This document shows positions 6,454 through 14,615 of a DNA stretch of 21,181 nt, piece by piece. The notes beneath the pieces were generated by a model. That model ran no database searches. It saw only the letters and a list, made by a program, of their open reading frames with translations, and was not told the DNA's origin. Origin of the DNA: an uncultured Lachnospiraceae bacterium (GTDB lineage Bacteria > Bacillota > Clostridia > Lachnospirales > Lachnospiraceae); the NCBI GenBank assembly GCA_949051815.1, contig CARQVR010000063.1, forward strand, positions 1 through 21,181, read 5' to 3'. A program made the position numbers and the translations under genes. Each line of letters begins with the position of its first letter. The first letter of the stretch is position 1.

Positions 6454-8763
6454 TTATCTTAATTTCCAGATGTCTCTGTTGTACTCCTCAATGGTTCTGT
6501 CAGAGGAGAAGAATCCCGCCTTGGCGATGTTCACAAGCATCATCTTTCTCCACTTCTTCTGATCCTCGTAATCCGCCATCATCTGGTCCTTGGTCTTGAT
6601 GTAATCCTCCAGATCAAGAAGGGTCATGAACCAGTCTTTGTTTAACAGCTCCTTGTAAAGTCTCTCCAGATTCTCCTTGTGTCCTGCCTTAAGCGCTTCC
6701 TTGCCGACGATAAAGTCCACCGCCTCCTTAATCACAGGAGATTTTTTGTAATACTCTTTGGAAACATAGTCTGCCTTCTCGTAATGCTCGATAACCTTCT
6801 CGGACTTCTCACCGAAAATGTAAATATTGTCGTCGCCCACAAGCTCGTGAATCTCCACGTTCGCGCCGTCGGAAGTGCCGAGCGTCACCGCGCCGTTTAA
6901 CATGAACTTCATGTTGCCTGTACCGGACGCCTCCTTGGAAGCCAGCGAAATCTGCTCGGAAATGTCGCAGGCCGGAATCATCTTCTCGGCGTAAGCCACG
7001 TTGTAATTCTCCACCATGAGCACCGTCATATAAGGGCTCACATCGGGATCCTTATTCACAATCTCCTGTAACACAAGAAGAAGGTGGATAATATCCTGCG
7101 CGATCACATAAGCGGGCGCCGCCTTCGCTCCGAAGATAAAGGTCATGGGTCTTGCAGGCTTCTTGCCGGCCTTGATCTCCAGATATTTATGAATGATGTA
7201 AAGCGCATTCATCTGCTGTCTCTTGTACTCGTGCAGACGTTTGCTCTGAATGTCAAAGATGGACTCGGGATTCAGCGTTACGCCCTCCGCCTTCTGCACA
7301 TAAGCCGCCAGATCCTTCTTGCGGTTCATCTTAATCTCTGCAATGCGGTCAAGCACAGCCTCGTCGTCCGCAAACTCCAAAAGTTTCTCCAGATTCGCCG
7401 CGTCCTTCTTGTAGCCGTCCCCGATGGTGTCGGAAAGGAAGCCCGCCAGCTCGTGATTGCAGGACAGAAGCCATCTTCTGAACGTAATGCCGTTCGTCTT
7501 ATTATTGAATTTCTCCGGATAGATCTGATAGAACGCATTCAGCTCCGTGTTCTTTAAGATCTCCGTATGGATCGCCGCCACGCCGTTCACCGAGAAGCCG
7601 TAATGGATGTCAATGTGCGCCATATGCACTCTGTCGTCCTTGTCGATGATCTGCACCTTCGGGTCTTTATACTTTTTCGCCACGCGCTTATCCAGCTCTT
7701 TTATAATCGGCACAAGCTGGGGCACTACCTTCTCCAGATACTTGAGCGGCCATTTCTCCAGCGCCTCCGCCAGAATCGTGTGGTTCGTGTAAGCGCAGGT
7801 TTTGCTCACAACATCAATCGCCTCATCCATCGAAAATGCCTTCTCATCCACAAGAATGCGGATCAGCTCCGGAATAACCATGGTCGGGTGGGTGTCGTTG
7901 ATCTGGATCACCGCATGATCATACATGGTTCTCAGATCGTACTGTTTCTCCTTCATTTCCTTTAAAATCAACTGCGCCGCATTGCTCACCATAAAATACT
8001 GCTGGTAAATGCGCAGAAGATTTCCCGCCTCGTCGGAGTCGTCGGGGTAGAGGAACAGCGTCAGATTCTTCTCGATATCTTCCTTATCAAAGTCGATGCC
8101 CTTCTTAACCAGACTCTCGTCAATCGTCTCTATGTCAAAAAGTCTCAGCTTATTTACGCCGTTATCATAACCAATGACATCAATGTCATAAAGTCTGGAA
8201 GTCACCTTCTTATCGCCAAACGCCACCTCAAAGGTCGTGTCCGTCTTCGTCAGCCACGACTGCTCCTCGATCCAGTCATTCTTCTCGGCCGTCTGCAATT
8301 TGTCCTTAAACTCCTGCTTAAACAGGCCAAAATGATAGTTCAGACCGATGCCCTCGCCGGGAAGTCCAAGTGAGGCAATGGAGTCAAGGAAACATGCCGC
8401 CAGACGTCCCAGACCGCCGTTTCCGAGAGAAGGCTCCGGCTCCACTTCCTCGATCACGGACAGCTGTTTGCCGTTTTTTTCAAGAATTTTCTCCAGATTG
8501 TCATAAATGCCCAGATTGATCAGGTTGTTGGACAAAAGCTTGCCGATCAAAAACTCCGCGGAAATATAGTAGATCTTCTTCTCGCCCTCAATCCGCTCCG
8601 ATGCGGTCATCAGCTTCTTGGAAAGCTGCAGAATGCTGTAATAAAGCTCTTCATTGCTGCATCCGGCAATGGATTTACCATATCCGCTCTGTGTCTGGTT
8701 TTCTAACTCCTGCTCCAGATTCATTACCAGTACGTCTCTTTTCAGGTTGCTTGCCTGTGCCAT
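6454..8763 (-). CDS. glgP: Glycogen/starch phosphorylase (GT35)
   Basis: This 769-residue enzyme releases glucose-1-phosphate from alpha-1,4-glucans using pyridoxal phosphate. Diagnostic segments are EPSLGNGGLGRLAACFLDS (about 109-127), INDTHPTM, NGITFRRWL, QSKRLHEYKRQ and the cofactor site ASGTGNMKFMLNGAVTLGT with the PLP lysine near residue 619. It is shorter than the 800-residue enteric enzymes, mostly in the N-terminal half, as is usual for clostridial members. The ATG follows GGGAGG seven bases upstream. It lies downstream of a LacI-type regulator and a PPi-type phosphofructokinase on the same strand, but has its own promoter. The grouping suggests linked control of polysaccharide breakdown and glycolysis. 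Confidence 0.96.
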   Translation of the reverse strand: MAQASNLKRDVLVMNLEQELENQTQSGYGKSIAGCSNEELYYSILQLSKKLMTASERIEGEKKIYYISAEFLIGKLLSNNLINLGIYDNLEKILEKNGKQLSVIEEVEPEPSLGNGGLGRLAACFLDSIASLGLPGEGIGLNYHFGLFKQEFKDKLQTAEKNDWIEEQSWLTKTDTTFEVAFGDKKVTSRLYDIDVIGYDNGVNKLRLFDIETIDESLVKKGIDFDKEDIEKNLTLFLYPDDSDEAGNLLRIYQQYFMVSNAAQLILKEMKEKQYDLRTMYDHAVIQINDTHPTMVIPELIRILVDEKAFSMDEAIDVVSKTCAYTNHTILAEALEKWPLKYLEKVVPQLVPIIKELDKRVAKKYKDPKVQIIDKDDRVHMAHIDIHYGFSVNGVAAIHTEILKNTELNAFYQIYPEKFNNKTNGITFRRWLLSCNHELAGFLSDTIGDGYKKDAANLEKLLEFADDEAVLDRIAEIKMNRKKDLAAYVQKAEGVTLNPESIFDIQSKRLHEYKRQQMNALYIIHKYLEIKAGKKPARPMTFIFGAKAAPAYVIAQDIIHLLLVLQEIVNKDPDVSPYMTVLMVENYNVAYAEKMIPACDISEQISLASKEASGTGNMKFMLNGAVTLGTSDGANVEIHELVGDDNIYIFGEKSEKVIEHYEKADYVSKEYYKKSPVIKEAVDFIVGKEALKAGHKENLERLYKELLNKDWFMTLLDLEDYIKTKDQMMADYEDQKKWRKMMLVNIAKAGFFSSDRTIEEYNRDIWKLR

Positions 8764-8814
8764 GTTGAAACCTCCCTTTTCCTTTTCTGCATGTTAGTTG
8801 TTTATTCTATGTTA

Positions 8815-8845
8815 ATTATATTATCCAGTTCTGCCTTCGTGTAAA
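8815..8845 (-). promoter_or_regulatory. Likely promoter of glycogen phosphorylase
   Basis: On the minus strand TTTACA (8840-8845) stands 16 bases before TAATAT (8818-8823), which overlaps a perfect TATAAT at 8815-8820. The leader is about 50 bases and ends in a strong ribosome site. Which of the two overlapping -10 boxes is used cannot be told by eye. Confidence 0.55.
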
Positions 8846-8910
8846 CCCGCGTTTTTTCACGCTTCGTCCGGTTCCGGCGAAGACCTCCGCCATATGCCGC
8901 CCGCAGTTTT

Positions 8911-9909
8911 TCACTGTGCGGCCATCAGGATATCCTCGTATTTCATTCTGACCAGCTCATAATCCAGCACGATCTCTCTGCCCTCTCCGCCGTCCAGAAG
9001 CCGCTTTAGCTCTTCCACCGCCTCCGAAGCGATCCGCTCGAAATTCTGCCTGACCGTGTTCATCTGCTTGCCCGCATAGCCCATCAGCGTGATCCCGTCG
9101 AATCCGCACACCGGCCGGAAAATATCCATATCCATCAGCGCCCGCATCGCGCCAATCGCCATCAGGTCCGAAGCGCACACCACGATATCCTTTTTCTTCG
9201 CATACCGCAGCGTCAGATTTCTGGCTTGCAGCTCCGAAAACTCCCCGTTTCTGACAAGCAGCGGTATCCCCTCTTCCCTGGCCAGACGCTGTACGCCTTT
9301 CAGGCGTTCCCCGGAAACATAGCCGTTTTTCTTGCCCGCCAGATAGAGAATGCTCTTTCCCTTGTTTTCCTTAAGCGTTTTCTTCGCCACATCGTACTGC
9401 GCCGACTCCTGATCGATCCAGACCGAGGAAGAGGAGGCGTTCACAAGAGGCGCATCCACAGTCACAATCTTGAAAAGCTGCGCGTCTATCAGCTTCTGGA
9501 GCACCCTGTCATCCTTCGACATTCCAAAAATAATAAGTCCCGTAATGCTCTGGGAACGCAGATAGCGCACCACTTCGTCCAGACTTTTATTTCTCAGCAT
9601 GGAGTCAAATATCGTGATCACATCCAGATTCAGCTCCACCGCCCGGCCAATCGTGCCTGCCATGTACTGCATATTGATCTCGTCCACCGCCTGAGACACA
9701 TTTCCGAGATTCAAAAGCAGAGCCACCCTGCCGGACTGCTTGGAAGAAAGCGCCGCCGCAACGGAATTGGGTACAAAGTTTAACTCCGCCACCGCCTGAT
9801 TTACTTTTTTCTTCGTCTTCTCGCTCACATTCGGGTAGTTGTTAAGCACCTTGGAAACCGTGGAAATCGCCACACCCGCCTGCTTTGCGACATCTTTAAT
9901 TGATACCAT
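8911..9909 (-). CDS. LacI/GalR-family transcriptional regulator
   Basis: This 332-residue repressor-type protein has an N-terminal helix-turn-helix, VSIKDVAKQAGVAISTVSKVLN (2-23), a hinge around PNSVAAALSS (47-56) and a periplasmic-binding-protein-like ligand domain (about 60-332). The usual hinge arginine is replaced by alanine. I start it at 9909 because the LacI motif begins at once; the longer in-frame extension to 10014 would run through the operator. The ribosome site is weak (GGA only). An 18-bp near-perfect LacI operator overlaps its predicted transcription start, so autoregulation is likely. Neighbouring phosphorylase and phosphofructokinase suggest a sugar or sugar-phosphate effector, but this is inference. 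Confidence 0.92.
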   Translation of the reverse strand: MVSIKDVAKQAGVAISTVSKVLNNYPNVSEKTKKKVNQAVAELNFVPNSVAAALSSKQSGRVALLLNLGNVSQAVDEINMQYMAGTIGRAVELNLDVITIFDSMLRNKSLDEVVRYLRSQSITGLIIFGMSKDDRVLQKLIDAQLFKIVTVDAPLVNASSSSVWIDQESAQYDVAKKTLKENKGKSILYLAGKKNGYVSGERLKGVQRLAREEGIPLLVRNGEFSELQARNLTLRYAKKKDIVVCASDLMAIGAMRALMDMDIFRPVCGFDGITLMGYAGKQMNTVRQNFERIASEAVEELKRLLDGGEGREIVLDYELVRMKYEDILMAAQ

Positions 9910-9960
9910 AATTTTTCCATTCCGAAACGATTCCTGTGTCGGATAATACCCGCCGCTGTT

Positions 9961-10009
9961 TCGTTTTCCGCCTGGCACCTGCAATCCGCTCTTGGAAATC
10001 GTTTTCCAA
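9961..10009 (-). promoter_or_regulatory. LacI-type operator and downstream half-site
   Basis: TTGGAAATCGTTTTCCAA (9992-10009) is palindromic at 16 of 18 positions around a central CG, the classic LacI/GalR operator form. TCGTTTTCC, identical to its right half, recurs at 9961-9969, and a weaker GAAACGATTC lies at 9924-9933. All sit between the regulator's -10 box and its start codon. Confidence 0.75.
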
Positions 10010-10013
10010 AACA

Positions 10014-10042
10014 ATCATATAACAAAAGAGTGGTTTTGTAAA
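10014..10042 (-). promoter_or_regulatory. Promoter of the LacI-type regulator
   Basis: TTTACA (10037-10042) and TATGAT (10014-10019) are 17 bases apart on the minus strand. The -35 box lies in the loop and 3' arm of the hairpin that ends the phosphofructokinase transcript, and the operator begins four bases after the -10. Confidence 0.65.
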
Positions 10043-10052
10043 CCACTCTTTT
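10024..10052. terminator. Perfect hairpin terminator between phosphofructokinase and the LacI regulator
   Basis: A perfect 13-bp stem AAAAGAGTGGTTT / AAACCACTCTTTT encloses a three-base loop. The 3' arm ends in T residues on both strands, so it can act on either. By position it ends the phosphofructokinase transcript. Confidence 0.7.
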
Positions 10053-10081
10053 AAAAAATCAAGTTTATTTTAATCTCATGC

Positions 10082-10167
10082 AGAGAATGCCGTTCTTTGG
10101 CATTCTCTTATGTGAAGCTTGATAACACTTAGCGAGGTTTTTTCGAGCTTAGTGTTTTCCTTCACAT
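10082..10167 (-). repeat. Two-hairpin element, copy 2 (overlaps the phosphofructokinase stop codon)
   Basis: On the minus strand the long hairpin is closed by ATGTGAAG/CTTCACAT (10160-10167 with 10110-10117) and includes the gene's TGA stop. Its inner stem is ACACT-a-AGC with GCT-a-AGTGT. The short hairpin follows with a perfect 10-bp stem AGAGAATGCC (10082-10091 with 10099-10108). The closing stem differs in sequence from the copies at 3126 and 12565 but is fully paired in each. Confidence 0.7.
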
Positions 10168-11391
10168 TTTTCTCACCAGATGTCTCGGCAGTCCGTCCAC
10201 AAACAGCGGCTGCAGCTCACCCATGATGAGAGGTCTCGCATATTTCACATAATCGTCCGTCAGACCCTTGCCGTCCGCGGTAATCCACTCGTCGGGCACA
10301 TTTCTCTCCACGTTTGCGATTGCGTGAATGTCGTAAGCGCTGGTGCCGCACTGATAAGGCGCGTCCCCGTTTCTGTCAAGCGTGATCATCATGCCGGTCT
10401 TGCCCTCTTCCGCAGCCATAACCGCGTCGTGGCCAACCTGAAACGCCTCGTTGATATCCGTAAGGGAAGCCAGATGAGTCGCTGCTCTCTGTAAGGTAGA
10501 GAACTCGATTGCACGGGTCTTAAGACCGGTCTCCGCCGCAATCTTGTCAGCCAGCATAACCGCCGTACCGGACATCTGCTTATGGCCGAACGCATCCACG
10601 GCAACCTCTCTGCCGATCTCGCATACATATCTGCCGTCCGCAACCTTAACGCCCTCAGAAACCGCGATTACTACGGAAGATTTCTTCGCTGCCAGATCCT
10701 TCACGTCCGCAACGAACTTGTCAATGTCAAATACCTTCTCAGGCAGATAAATCGCGTCGCAGCCTTCGCAGTCATCGCCCTTGGCAAGCGCAGCAGCAGC
10801 CGTAAGCCATCCTGCGTTACGTCCCATAATCTCTACGATACAAACGGTAGGCTTCTTTGCGCCGAAGGACGCATTGTCGCGGATAATCTCTTTTAAGGAA
10901 GCCGCGATATATTTCGCCGCAGAGCCGTAGCCCGGGCAGTGATCCGTCACAGGCAGATCGTTATCAATGGTCTTGGGCACGCCCATGAATCTCTGGGATT
11001 TCCCGTGAGCCGCCGCATAGTCGGACAGCATCTTCACGGTATCCATGGAGTCGTTACCGCCGGCATAGAACAGGCACTCAATATCATGCTTCTCCATGAT
11101 CTCAAACACCTTCTCGTAAACATCCTCGTGACCCTCGATCTGAGGCATCTTGAAACGGCAGGAGCCCAAAAACGCGGAAGGCGTTCTCTTTAAAAGCTCG
11201 ATCCCCGTCTCGTCATCCAGATACTCGCCAAGATCGATCATTCTGTCTTCCAGAAATCCCTCGATGCCGTGAACCATACCATAAATTTTCTTCACGCCCA
11301 GCTTCTTCGCCGCAGCGTATACACCTGCTACGGAAGAGTTAATAACGGCTGTAGGGCCGCCGGACTGACCAACAACAATGTTTCCTTTCAT
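10162..11391 (-). CDS. pfp: Pyrophosphate-dependent 6-phosphofructokinase
   Basis: This 409-residue enzyme phosphorylates fructose-6-phosphate. The phosphoryl donor can be read from the sequence: GGNDS (111-115) has Asp where ATP enzymes have Gly, and PKTIDND (139-145) has Lys where ATP enzymes have Gly. Both are the pyrophosphate-type signatures. The catalytic base is Asp143, and MGRNAGW (189-195) binds the sugar phosphate. The length exceeds the 320 residues of ATP-type enzymes and fits the PPi-type clade. The ATG follows AAGGAG seven bases upstream. The last codons and stop are part of the palindromic element at 10082-10167. The reaction is reversible in this class, so it could serve both glycolysis and gluconeogenesis. 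Confidence 0.93.
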   Translation of the reverse strand: MKGNIVVGQSGGPTAVINSSVAGVYAAAKKLGVKKIYGMVHGIEGFLEDRMIDLGEYLDDETGIELLKRTPSAFLGSCRFKMPQIEGHEDVYEKVFEIMEKHDIECLFYAGGNDSMDTVKMLSDYAAAHGKSQRFMGVPKTIDNDLPVTDHCPGYGSAAKYIAASLKEIIRDNASFGAKKPTVCIVEIMGRNAGWLTAAAALAKGDDCEGCDAIYLPEKVFDIDKFVADVKDLAAKKSSVVIAVSEGVKVADGRYVCEIGREVAVDAFGHKQMSGTAVMLADKIAAETGLKTRAIEFSTLQRAATHLASLTDINEAFQVGHDAVMAAEEGKTGMMITLDRNGDAPYQCGTSAYDIHAIANVERNVPDEWITADGKGLTDDYVKYARPLIMGELQPLFVDGLPRHLVRKM

Positions 11392-11470
11392 GTCTGTTCT
11401 CCTTTTTCTTAATATATTTTATTTTCTTTCATAGATTCGCAAACACATGCGTTCTTTGTTTACGTTTCAT

Positions 11471-11499
11471 AGTATACCAAAAATTTCCGCCCAAAACAA
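11471..11499 (-). promoter_or_regulatory. Promoter of the phosphofructokinase gene
   Basis: TTGTTT (11494-11499) and TATACT (11471-11476) are 17 bases apart on the minus strand, giving a leader of about 70 bases. Confidence 0.65.
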
Positions 11500-11537
11500 G
11501 TACAAGCCCGGAAATACCGGCTAGTCCTAAGTCCTCA

Positions 11538-11566
11538 TTGTATTCACCCCGTAAACATGTTACACT
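11538..11566 (+). promoter_or_regulatory. Promoter of the DegV-family gene
   Basis: TTGTAT (11538-11543) and TACACT (11561-11566) are 17 bases apart, about 65 bases before the ATG. It is divergent from the phosphofructokinase promoter. Confidence 0.5.
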
Positions 11567-11630
11567 TTAGTGTGCATTTCACCTGACTACTTAATTTCAT
11601 TCGCATAACGCGGGAAAGGCATACTCTTAT

Positions 11631-12518
11631 ATGAAGGAATACATTCTAAGCTGCTGTTCAACCGCCGATCTTCCGGCGGAACATTTCACGGAACGCGACA
11701 TTTTTTACGCCTGTTTTCACTATGAGCTGGACGGCCGGGAATATACGGACGATCTGGGCAAAAGCATGTCCTTTGCGCATTTCTATCAGGCAATGGCGGA
11801 TGGCGCGGAAACGAAGACTTCCCAGATCAATGTGGCGGAATTTACAGAGTACTTTGAACCCTTCCTGAAAGCCGGAAAGGACATCCTGCATCTTTGTCTT
11901 TCCTCCGGCATTTCGGGCGTAATCAACTCCGCCATGGGCGCCAGAGAAATCCTTGCCGGAAAATACCCGGATCGGACTATTTATATCATAGATTCTCTGG
12001 CGGCTTCCTCAGGCTTTGGTCTTTTGATGGACAAGCTTGCGGATCTGCGCGACGAGGGCATGTCCATCGAGGAACTTTGCCAGTGGACGCTCGACAACCG
12101 CCTGCGCCTGAATCACTGGTTCTTTTCCACTGATCTCACTTTCTATATCAAGGGCGGCCGCGTCTCAAAAACCTCCGGCACCATCGGAAATATGCTGAAT
12201 ATCTGCCCGCTCCTGAACGTCGATTATATGGGAAGACTGATTCCCCGCTGTAAAGTCCGCACGAAAAGAAAAGTGATGTATGCGATTGTAGACAAAATGG
12301 AGGAATGTATCGCGGAAGGCACCGATTACAGCGGAAAATGTTATATTTCCCAGTCCGCCTGCTATGCGGACGCCAGATTCGTCGCTGATTTAATTGAAGA
12401 ACGCTTCCCCAGGCTGGACGGCAAAGTTGTGATCAACAGCATCGGAACCACCATCGGCGCCCACACCGGCCCCGGCACAGTCGCCGTATTCTTCTGGGGC
12501 AAAGAACGAACTGATTAG
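11631..12518 (+). CDS. DegV family fatty-acid-binding protein
   Basis: This 295-residue protein has the DegV/FakB fold, which holds a fatty acid for phosphorylation by the FakA kinase. Recognisable segments are an N-terminal SCCSTADLP (the family's DSxxDL-type start, here with altered residues), KTSQIN at about 62-67, LCLSSGISGVINSA (about 88-101, contacting the carboxylate), IDSLAASSGFG and YIKGGRVSKTSGTIGNML. The usual first Asp is replaced by Cys. The ribosome site is weak: AAAGG stands about 11 bases before the ATG. It is a single-gene unit, convergent with the LytTR regulator. No fakA gene is in the window, so the ligand and role remain inferred. Confidence 0.92.
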   Translation: MKEYILSCCSTADLPAEHFTERDIFYACFHYELDGREYTDDLGKSMSFAHFYQAMADGAETKTSQINVAEFTEYFEPFLKAGKDILHLCLSSGISGVINSAMGAREILAGKYPDRTIYIIDSLAASSGFGLLMDKLADLRDEGMSIEELCQWTLDNRLRLNHWFFSTDLTFYIKGGRVSKTSGTIGNMLNICPLLNVDYMGRLIPRCKVRTKRKVMYAIVDKMEECIAEGTDYSGKCYISQSACYADARFVADLIEERFPRLDGKVVINSIGTTIGAHTGPGTVAVFFWGKERTD

Positions 12519-12564
12519 ACCGCACAGAAAATGTTGACATGCAGTGCTCTGAATCTGCCTATGC

Positions 12565-12653
12565 AGAGAATGCGGAGCATTCTCTCGCGTGAGATATAGT
12601 GCTTCTTGGCGTCCCGTCCTGTGGCGGGACGTCTTTAGAAGCACTTCTCACGC
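12565..12653 (-). repeat. Two-hairpin element, copy 3 (after the LytTR gene)
   Basis: Starting two bases after the LytTR stop codon (minus strand), three stacked perfect stems form one 67-base hairpin: GCGTGAGA/TCTCACGC, AGTGCTTCT/AGAAGCACT and CGTCCCG/CGGGACG, together 24 bp. The short hairpin follows with a 9-bp stem AGAGAATGC (12565-12573 with 12577-12585). It separates two convergent genes and has no T run, so it is not a standard terminator. Confidence 0.75.
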
Positions 12654-12655
12654 TG

Positions 12656-13381
12656 TTATTCGCCGCAATAATAAGAAAAATACCTCTCCCGCACCGCCTG
12701 ATACGCGCTTCTTGGCGGGTAAATTTTTTTCCCGGTATCCATGCGGATTTCCTGCCTGCTGATGCATTCGATATGCTCCATATTTACCAGATAAGCAACT
12801 CCCACCCGCATAAACTCCGGATAAGGGGCAAACATTTCCACCAGCCTCGTCATCGTGACGCGCAGCATACACTGGCTGCCGTCAGCCAGATGCAGATATT
12901 GGACCTTGCCCTGCGCCTCACAGTAAATAATATCATCCAGCGCCACGCGCTGCACCGTACCTTCAATCCGCAGCAGCACATACCTCCTGCGCTCCTCCCC
13001 GATCTCCGTCAGCAGCCTGTCTAAAAGAGAGAACAGCTTCTCGTTTACAAGCGGCTTTACCAGATACTGCGCCGCATCCACCTCGAAGGCATCAAGCGCA
13101 TGTTCTCTGGAGGTGGTTAAAAACACAATCCGGCACCGGTTTCCCATGCGCCGCAGCTCTCTTGCCGCCTCAATTCCCATTTTATCCGGCATATAAATAT
13201 CCATCAAAATCAGATCAGGAAGATACGATGCATCCTCAATCCTGCAAAGAAGCGCGTCGGCATTCTCAAAACATTCCACCTGAAAATCCGCCTTGGGACG
13301 GCTTTCCGTATATTCTTTCAGCATCCGTTCCGTCTTATGCAGTTGTTCGGTCTCGTCATCGCAGAGCGCAATCAGATACAT
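12656..13381 (-). CDS. LytTR-type response regulator
   Basis: This 241-residue AgrA/LytR-like regulator has a receiver domain (1-122) with the acidic pair Asp8-Asp9, phosphoacceptor Asp61 in LMDIYMPDKMG and Lys109. It is followed by a LytTR DNA-binding domain (about 134-237) with VALDDIIYCEAQGKVQYLHL and FMRVGVAYLVNMEHIE. The start at 13381 is chosen for AAGGAG seven bases upstream; the in-frame ATG at 13399 lacks a site. It begins 14 bases after the stop of the sensor kinase gene, so the two form an operon. No peptide-pheromone gene (agrB or agrD) is nearby, leaving the signal unknown. Confidence 0.93.
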   Translation of the reverse strand: MYLIALCDDETEQLHKTERMLKEYTESRPKADFQVECFENADALLCRIEDASYLPDLILMDIYMPDKMGIEAARELRRMGNRCRIVFLTTSREHALDAFEVDAAQYLVKPLVNEKLFSLLDRLLTEIGEERRRYVLLRIEGTVQRVALDDIIYCEAQGKVQYLHLADGSQCMLRVTMTRLVEMFAPYPEFMRVGVAYLVNMEHIECISRQEIRMDTGKKIYPPRSAYQAVRERYFSYYCGE

Positions 13382-13395
13382 GGATTCTCTCCTTG

Positions 13396-14607
13396 TCACC
13401 CCGCCGTCGCAAAATTCCTGTCGGAGGGAATATTCATAACCAGACGGAAAACAAACACGCCGTTGTCATTTTTGAAATCGTACTCCCCGTCAAATTTCTC
13501 CACCGTCTTGATAATACTCATCACACCGATCCCGCCTGAGTCTTCCGGTCTCGGCAGTCCCTTTTCAAGCCCTGCCCCGGCCTTGCATGTGTTGCTGAAA
13601 TAAATGACCAGTTTGTTTTTCTTTTTTCTGATCATCAGCCTTATGACATTTTCCCGTCTGCCCTCTTCTTTTCTTGCCTCCAGACAACCGTACAGGGCAT
13701 TCTCCCACGCGTTGGTCAGTATGGTCATCAGATCAATATTGGGGATACCGGAATCACCGCCAAGCTCCACATCCAGCATGACCTTAATCTGCTCCCGCTC
13801 CGCCTGCGCGGCGTATGCGGAAAGCACCCTGTTGACGGCTGCATTATCACAGATTTTCTCCGACAGCCCGTCCTCCCCCGCTGCCGCCAGCAGTTCCATA
13901 TTGCGTTCCAACAGCCGGTGGCTCATCTCCATCAACTGGTTTTCCTGCATATATGTTTTTTCTATGCCGATATGCAGATAAAGCCGGAATACCAGAATCT
14001 GCAGAATGCCTGTCAGGAAAAAATTCATGGCAATCTGCATCAGCCGGTAGGGCGTCTGATCGTTGACCTCAGGATTCAGTATAAAAGCAATACCGAAAAA
14101 GAGACTCAGCATCATAACCGCCACGCTGAACCGGTCCAGCTCATTTTCCACATAGTCGGAAAATCCCCGGATCGTACTTTTTACCTTTCTGTCTATAAAC
14201 CAGGCGATCAGACCAAGCAGAACAACACGTCCCGCAATATCGGCCCACACGTTTTTGCCAAAGAAAAATACCGCAATCTCAATCCCGCCGATCATAAACA
14301 CCGACATCAGGTAAAAGACAAGCGCCAGCTTATACAGGGAAACATATATCGAATCACGGCTGATCCAGACGGCAAACACGCCGAAACATAAATATGTCAC
14401 AAGCGCTCCCATCCGCGCAAACGTCTGCCTGGAAATGGCGTACCAGATACAGGTGGCGGCAATCAGCGCCACATAAAGACACAGACACACCGCCACCGTC
14501 TTTCTCTTTTCAAATCTTGACTCGCTGATCAGGAAAAAAAGCAGAATCACGCCTCCGATACTGACTATCATCCGGACCAGCGCTATCGCCACAGAACCGC
14601 CAAGCAT
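13396..14607 (-). CDS. GHKL-type sensor histidine kinase (AgrC-like), N-terminal G tract
   Basis: This is a 403-residue membrane kinase from the chosen start. Six or seven hydrophobic segments cover residues 1-212. The GHKL ATPase domain has ICDNAAVNRVLSAYAAQA (252-269), the N box LTNAWENALYGCLEA (297-311) and the glycine box DSGGIGVMSII (356-366). The usual HDxxNH phosphoacceptor helix between the membrane part and ICDN is not visible; only MSHRLLERN (228-236) offers a histidine. I start at ATG 14607 because the first membrane helix begins there and the 11-G run nine bases upstream can pair with the 16S rRNA tail. A start at 14649 would place the G run in the coding region and has no ribosome site. 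It is the likely partner of the LytTR regulator. Confidence 0.82.
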   Translation of the reverse strand: MLGGSVAIALVRMIVSIGGVILLFFLISESRFEKRKTVAVCLCLYVALIAATCIWYAISRQTFARMGALVTYLCFGVFAVWISRDSIYVSLYKLALVFYLMSVFMIGGIEIAVFFFGKNVWADIAGRVVLLGLIAWFIDRKVKSTIRGFSDYVENELDRFSVAVMMLSLFFGIAFILNPEVNDQTPYRLMQIAMNFFLTGILQILVFRLYLHIGIEKTYMQENQLMEMSHRLLERNMELLAAAGEDGLSEKICDNAAVNRVLSAYAAQAEREQIKVMLDVELGGDSGIPNIDLMTILTNAWENALYGCLEARKEEGRRENVIRLMIRKKKNKLVIYFSNTCKAGAGLEKGLPRPEDSGGIGVMSIIKTVEKFDGEYDFKNDNGVFVFRLVMNIPSDRNFATAG

Positions 14608-14615
14608 CTGTTTTA

